Origin: Tipula vernalis
Taxonomy: Eukaryota > Arthropoda > Insecta > Diptera > Tipulidae
DNA length: 64,000 bases
Assembly: GCA_958295665.1 (NCBI GenBank)
Contig: OY282559.1
Span: forward strand, 132,659,241 to 132,723,240
Direction: 5' to 3'
Position numbers and translations under genes: made by a program. A model generated the notes under the pieces. It saw only the letters and a program-made list of their open reading frames with translations, was not told the DNA's origin and did no database searches. Shown in pieces: positions 58,723 through 64,000 of this stretch (position 1 is the first letter of the stretch; every line of letters starts with the position of its first letter).

Positions 58723-58850
58723 TTAGGTTGGCGGAAAAGTATTGAGAGGTTTTTGTCACTAGATGGTGTTTGGTGTCATTATCAGCAATTAACCAGATTG
58801 CAGCAAGCAATTACCCTGGCTACCATTTGCTTCGATTTCTGCAAACCTCC
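58723..58850 (+). mobile_element. Mariner-like element 5' end
   Basis: ttaggttggcggaaaagtat after TA (58721-58722) is the form of a mariner terminal inverted repeat, followed by tttttgtcactagatgg, usual just inside such ends. No transposase and no matching right end were found, so this is a truncated copy. Confidence 0.55.
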
Positions 58851-59077
58851 CTTAGCGACCTACAGATAGCTTCAAAAAAGGGCTGTGAAAATCACTTGGG
58901 CAAGTGTTTCGCCGATAAACCTTCTGCACCGATGGAAATATGAAATTTCTCGAAAAATGATAAAAGGTCATAGATCCAAAAATGACAAAAAAGTCTCTCT
59001 ATGTACTGTTCTCAAGTACTGTTATCTAAAAAGGAAATTGTTTTATTAATTGTAAGCAATCTTTTCTTAGTTGGAAT

Positions 59078-59410
59078 TCAGTAATTACCTAAGCTGTTTA
59101 TGAAACTCCTTAATTTAATTACAGATTGAACGCTACTGTCATCTGTTGTTTGCGTATTCAATTGTTGCTGATCGCTTTCAGCCTCATCAGCGTCCTCATT
59201 GTCATATTCAAGGAAATCATTGATTTCTTTTATTGAAGTTTTAAAAGAAACCCGTTCTAAACCAATTTTGTTTAACATTGACTCGGCTTCTTCCTTTGCT
59301 TTGCAAATTACATCAAAAATTATGGGGTCTGAAGGTAAACGAATCTTTTGGTAACCTGTCTGGATTTTCATGCGTGGAAATTTCAGACGTTCCTTTAGTT
59401 TATTTTCCAA
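59078..59410 (-). CDS. Unidentified 110-residue ORF, acidic C-terminal half
   Basis: The one intact frame in this part of the intron with protein-like composition. The N-terminal half is basic (KERLKFPRMKIQTGYQKIRLPSD), the middle helical (KAKEEAESMLNKIGLERVSF), then an acidic stretch (EYDNEDADEAESDQQQ) and a basic end. It is antisense to the Fur2-like gene and lies 230 bases right of a mariner end. I cannot name the family; the tone recalls C-termini of repeat-encoded arthropod proteins. It may be a fragment whose upstream part is lost (no in-frame continuation above 59410). Confidence 0.35.
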   Translation of the reverse strand: MENKLKERLKFPRMKIQTGYQKIRLPSDPIIFDVICKAKEEAESMLNKIGLERVSFKTSIKEINDFLEYDNEDADEAESDQQQLNTQTTDDSSVQSVIKLRSFINSLGNY

Positions 59411-59499
59411 ATTTTCGAAAATATTAATTCTTTTTGTTTTGTGAAGGAGGAAAGGTCATTTTGCATGGAATTTAAATAATACTTGGGTTAAAAGATAAT

Positions 59500-61220
59500 A
59501 ATACTTGGTTAGAAATTGCTTAGGACATTCTACTTGGTTTTGAGAAAAAATTTGAGTGTAAATTTGGTGCTTTAAACTAGATTTAATCATAATTGCAATT
59601 AGGTAAAAATTGAGTTGCAATAAGAGATTTGATCTGAAAGAACCAACAAAATTCCCTTAGAATTTAGTTTAGAAATTTGTATCGGAAATTTTGAGTGAAA
59701 TTTTTTTGATTTCATAAAATTTTGAGAGAAATATAAGTTTATATTGCACAATAGATTTACTGAGTGGATTTTTAATCAGAAAAAAATAGAATAGCAGCAA
59801 ATTAGGTGGAGCAAAGTATAGATACTTATGCCAAGGGATACATATTTTGAAACCAATGTGAGGATCAAAAATTAGATTACAATTCTATCAATCAACTTTG
59901 AGTAACATTTTAATCCGAAATTGAGTTAAACTTCCAAACTATACTTGAATGTTAATTGTAATTTTGATCACAATTTAAAGTTTTAAGAAAAGTTTAACAA
60001 ATATTTAGATATTCTGCTAATTGATTATTGTAATTTTCCCTTTATTATTTGAATGGTATTAACTTAGTTTAAAATCAAAATGGGTTAAAAAAAAAATTAA
60101 GATTTTTATTCAAAAATTTGGTTCCATGCTGCTTTCGAAGTTGAACAAAATGATAAATGGAATTTTGAACATAAATCCAATCTAAATTCGCCACCTGCAT
60201 TCAACAGAGTGGAAATTGATTAAGAGAATGAAGAGAAAAAATTAGCTTGAATTCTAAACTGGATATAACGAATTTGAATGGAATTTTAAGTAGAAATTGT
60301 CTTCTTGTTTGTGACTGAGCTTAAATTATAAATACGATTTCAACGAATTTTTTAGTTCAACTAGTAAATCAGGAATAGGGCAAAAATCTGAATGAATTTG
60401 GTTTTATAATAGAGCAATGTGGGTTTTATAATTTTTATTTTGAACGAGTTAAAACAAGTTTTGACCATAGTTTGGATTAAAAATTCAATTTCAATCCAAT
60501 CGAGAGTTTGAGATGAGCTTGAATTCCAAATTTAGTTAATGCAAAACTATGGTTGCAATTAAGCTAGAAATTTTTTTTCGTGATATTTTGTTTACAAATT
60601 AAGTAAAAATTCCAACCTAGATTTGACTAAATGTGCTTGATTAGAAATTTGGAATACAACTTCAGTTTTAGTTGCAAGTGGACTAAAGAAATTTATTCAG
60701 AATTTATTTGGGTGTTATTAGAAATGCTGAGTTAAAGTCGAATTTAAAACTCTAGTAACGATTTGTTAAATTTGTATCAGAATTTTGAGCAGAAATCTGA
60801 GTAAGTTCCAAAGTATTTGGTTTTTAAGCCGTAATTGAAAAAAATGTTGAGTAGAAATTGAATTTGAATAGTAATTTGGACTTGGGCAAAAACATAACTG
60901 TAATTTAGTTTTTAGCTTAACAGTCGAGCTTGTATTTCGAATTGAACCGGCAAAATAGATTTGAGCAAAATTTTCTGTTTAGTGAGACTTCAAAAAATTG
61001 AAGTAGGAATTGAGTTAAAATTTTGAGTGAAATTTAAAATACAAAATTTACAATTTAATTTCAGCTTTCATTTTAAAATGCTTCGAGAATGATGTATAAA
61101 ATAATATGAATTCTAAACTGTAATAGAATATAATCTTGATGGCAAATTAAACTGAAAATTGAGTTTGAATTACAATTTGATTTGAGCAAAGTATGAGCGT
61201 AATTCAGTTTTTCTTAGTTT
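59500..61220. repeat. Highly degenerate repeat-like stretch
   Basis: Words such as gaattgagttaaa, aaattttgagt.gaaatt and tttgaattacaatttga recur without a fixed period over 1.7 kb. Best read as an old, decayed tandem array; I could not define the unit. Confidence 0.4.
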
Positions 61221-62990
61221 AAAACTGGCTTGTCTCAACCGTTATGGTATTCTTTTGAAGTATGTATCGCTTACTAGTCCAAATCTTTAAGTGTATGGAT
61301 GTGAAACCATTTTTGGACTACTTTTCCAGCACTTTGTAAACCAGGAGGGCTAGTTTATCCAACTTAATAGCCAAAAACTTGATTCTTTTTCGTTAATGAG
61401 CGAATTCTAATCCTCTTAAGATAAGGTCTAGTTTTGGTTTGTTTTTTTAAAATATGAACACATATTTTTCATTTTAATTACATGTTTTAGTTACATGTTT
61501 TAGGTCTCGGTACCTTAATTGTGATTCCCATCGTCATATAAAAACAATTCGTTATTTTCATTAGCTGAAAGAAATTTTAAATTATCAGATGAATGTTTTC
61601 ATTCATGAAATTTTTAAATTAAGAGGTATACTAAATGTTGAAATCACTCACGCAACAGATTTTTATTTTAATTCCATTTGTTAAAATTTTTTCAACAAAA
61701 TTAATTGTGTTGTTCAAAATTACGATATAAAAACTGTTGATATTAAAAAGTTTACAATAGTTTTTGTTTACAAAACTGAAAGACTAAATTTCTTTAGAGT
61801 TGCAGTAAAATTTGGTGCACAAGTTGAAATTTTCTTGTGGAAAAGGGACGAAATAATTTTTAAAAAAGCGAGTGCACCAAAACGATCAAGATGCCATTTT
61901 TCACTTTTAAAAATTCGCTTAGTGCCATTACAAATCGTTGATCTTAAGAAGATGCTACACTTTTAGACAAAAAATCGGATTTCAAATAGAAATTTATTAA
62001 ATGTTCAAGAAGTTTCCAAATTTTTAAGTATCAAATAGTTTAGTTTCAAACCAAGCAAAAATGGTACAGTTTTGAAACTTGGTGCACATCCTCTTTAACT
62101 CTCAATTGAATACAACAAAATGTTTAGCTTTCAAGTTAAGAGAAGAATGTCTGTTTTAAATATTAAATGATTTTTTGGGGGTTTTTTTATAGATACAACT
62201 ATGTTAGTAATAAATGGCATTCACAAGATCATCGATTGGTTAATCATAAGCAAAATCAAGAGGCCAATCATTAGTCTAGCGAATTAAATTCACAAAATCA
62301 AAAATCAAACTCAAAGAACAATGCGCACACAATTAAATTTCAAGTTAAGAGAAGAATTCGCTAGATCGTTAAGGAATTGCCACCACCTTTAGAGTAAAAT
62401 CCAAACAAACAACCAACTGTAGTCATCCAAACTGCTTTTCTAATTTTTGCAATTCTAAAGATTTTTGGAGTTAAACTTCCTGTGATGCAACTATCGAGTA
62501 TAGTTGCAATTAACGAGTGTTGCAATCAGCAAGATTGTTCTGTAATCCATCCTATTCGCGTAGAACAGCGGTAAGGCAAAAACATATTTTGAAATTTGTA
62601 TATTATCTACACACGGTAAATGTTGTGGCCTTTCATCTATTTTTGTTGAAATACGCATACGTAATTAATTAAAAGGGGAATTTTCGACGCATTGTCTGTC
62701 TACACTGTCGATGTCATCATATTTACTTCATGTAGACTACAAGGCACAACAGTGATCCCATCTCAGGATCTGTCGGATTTCATGCCTGTGAAATACTTCC
62801 CAAAGTAAAATTCCAAATTTTCATATACATACGTATATGTTTTATGTATGGGTAACTTATTCGCTTAAATGCCATTTTCAGAGATAAGATTTTTCAAATA
62901 ATCATCTTTTAGGAGAAATCCAATATTCAATTTAATTTAAAACATAATATTTAAGCAGTTTTTAATAGTCAAAATGACTAAAGCAAAAAC
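61221..62990. other. Intronic noncoding stretch
   Basis: No gene. 62165-62320 is a decayed relative of the nested inverted-repeat element (tatagatacaactatgttag, aatcaagaggccaatc, gcgaattaaattcac). Otherwise AT-rich. Confidence 0.4.
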
Positions 62991-63026
62991 GGTTCATTGG
63001 CTTTTGTACAGGCCATGGTCGATTCT

Positions 63027-63345
63027 AGGGGCTAGCGGTATAAATAACAGACAATATAAGTATATACGGCATGTTGCATCAAATTTCAACGACGAATTCT
63101 GTTCAACAAAAATCGGAAGATTGATATTCGACTATAGTTTCTGGGATCTATATTTTATAGGCCTTGAACGTAAAATAGCACATAGTCAAGCCTAGGGGTT
63201 GGCGATATAAATAACAGACAATGTATATACGGCATATTGCATCAAATTTCAACGACGAAATCTGTTCAACAAAAATCAAAATACATATTATTGATATTCG
63301 ACTATGGTTTCTGTGATTTCTATTGTATAATATTTTATAGAATAT
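63027..63345. repeat. Tandem duplication, unit about 165 bp
   Basis: ggggctagcggtataaataacagacaat, catcaaatttcaacgacga, tctgttcaacaaaaatc and ttgatattcgacta occur at 63027-63165 and again at 63194-63340 in the same order. The 73-codon frame across the first copy is not conserved in the second. Confidence 0.75.
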
Positions 63346-63587
63346 CACGAATGATATCAACTGCAGATTATTTTGTTCATGTTAGATGTTAAAGTTTCCA
63401 ACCCTTGTAATAGTAATTTAAGGCGCTGTGAACTGTACGGCCACCTTTTAGCAATGTTGGTGCTATTTCTGTTGTGTAGAATGGTATTATCATTTGTCTA
63501 ATACCTCTATTAAAACGCATCAACATATTGTAAAAGGTTTATCATACTGGATCCTCCTAGGCCATCTAAGAAGAAACAGCCCTCTGA
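63346..63587. other. Noncoding spacer
   Basis: No feature seen except somewhat higher GC, perhaps part of the Helitron remnant that follows. Confidence 0.35.
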
Positions 63588-63929
63588 CTATCCTCGAAAT
63601 CTACGTATAGCGAAAAAAATATTTGTAAATGATGTTTGTTTTCTCTTGTTTCTCATGTACGTTGAATTCTTTAGGAATATTCTGAGATCCCGTTGGTTGA
63701 GGTAGACCAAACTTATTACACACAGCACCATGTTGACGCAGCACCTGAAATTACATGCCGCTTCACTGTCATAATCTCGCAAAAATCTTAAAGCCAAATC
63801 CAACTTGACTTTGTCCCAAAGAACCAAAGCATTGATAGGATTGCAGAAAACACGAATGAATGCAAAAGTTTCCCTCATTTGGTATAACATTTGAAGAATT
63901 AATGCTTCTTCTAAAGTCTGAATATTCAA
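63588..63929 (-). pseudogene. Helitron-like protein fragment
   Basis: The frame contains YQMRETFAFIRVFCNPINAL followed by LWDKVKLDLALRFLRD, which matches the segment between the Rep/N-terminal part and the helicase of Helitron proteins (pattern QLRxLFxxIxxFCxPxxPxxLWxxxKxxLxxDF). After about residue 60 the similarity fades, with a short LVYLNQRDL patch, so the frame is shifted or decayed. Sequence continues past the window edge. Assignment is from memory of the family pattern. Confidence 0.5.
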
Positions 63930-64000
63930 AATAATTGGTAGTTCGCATAGCTACTCAAATGATGTCGCTCCGGGAACGTGTCAACCAGTTTTTGTCACGC

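Larger units (their letters stand above)
47302..64000 (+). other. Intron of the Fur2-like gene, continuing past the window
   Basis: No further furin exon (prodomain YHF, catalytic D/H/N/S blocks) is visible on the + strand to the right edge, so the intron is at least 16.7 kb. Everything listed between 48.4 and 64.0 kb lies inside it and is repeat-derived where recognisable. Stretches 47302-48420, 55180-57440 and 61220-62990 hold only AT-rich sequence, homopolymers and short microsatellites. Confidence 0.6.

Noticed and set aside
58723..59410. Mariner end plus the 110-codon frame as one mariner element
   Set aside because: The frame lacks mariner transposase motifs, and no matching right terminal repeat was found.

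Overview
The window reads as AT-rich, repeat-rich DNA from an insect, most likely a fly (Diptera). It carries one recognisable host coding exon, spliceosomal signals and remnants of nearly every class of eukaryotic transposable element. There are no operons, ribosome binding sites or CRISPR-like arrays, and I recognised no rRNA or tRNA gene. Species cannot be fixed from the sequence.

Host gene. The one convincing host exon is at 46324-47301 (+). It encodes the N-terminus of a furin-type proprotein convertase, best matched to insect Fur2: basic N-terminus, one hydrophobic segment, low-complexity linker, then the start of the furin prodomain. It ends at a GT donor at 47302, so 47302-64000 is intron. 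The DNA upstream is probably 5' intron and promoter territory of the same gene. At 7781-7802 an acceptor directly abuts a strong donor (tttacag|gtaagt) on the same strand, the form of a recursive splice site of a long intron. A consensus donor at 17247 may mark an alternative 5' noncoding exon.

Left part (1-21600). AT-rich noncoding DNA holds a 200-bp palindromic MITE with a perfect 9-bp target duplication (4074-4273), a full-length but dead Tc1-like transposon with inverted/direct terminal repeats (6042-7706), two foldback elements (9264-9463, 9616-9988), one copy of a foldback family (10871-11303) and a large modular repeat family with 108-bp and CAACTC-type arrays (12785-15300, fragments elsewhere).

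Middle (21600-30300). A nested retrotransposon complex: tandem BEL/Pao LTR units, both interrupted at the same ATAA site by Gypsy LTR material. The second carries a deleted Gypsy element (integrase and RNase H remnants, four LTRs). A decayed BEL gag-pol follows, cut off by a (TTA)n-tailed element whose inverted partner lies at 31375-31988.

33.8-46.3 kb. LINE 3' end, two degenerate tandem arrays (34.7-37.8 kb), a broken copy of a widespread arthropod protein family of unknown function (38.3-39.6 kb), the 3' end of a second Gypsy element (41.1 kb), a rearranged second copy of the foldback family (42.74-43.31 kb) and a MITE.

Intron after the exon (47.3-64 kb). Inverted minisatellite element, ~1.9-kb degenerate array, reverse-oriented copies of the modular family, a possible solo LTR, a nested inverted-repeat element, a mariner terminus, an unidentified acidic ORF, a 165-bp tandem duplication and a Helitron-like fragment at the right edge. 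I found no intact mobile-element protein and no clear new multi-gene system. The best leads are the recursive splice site, the shared-site nested LTRs and the modular family.
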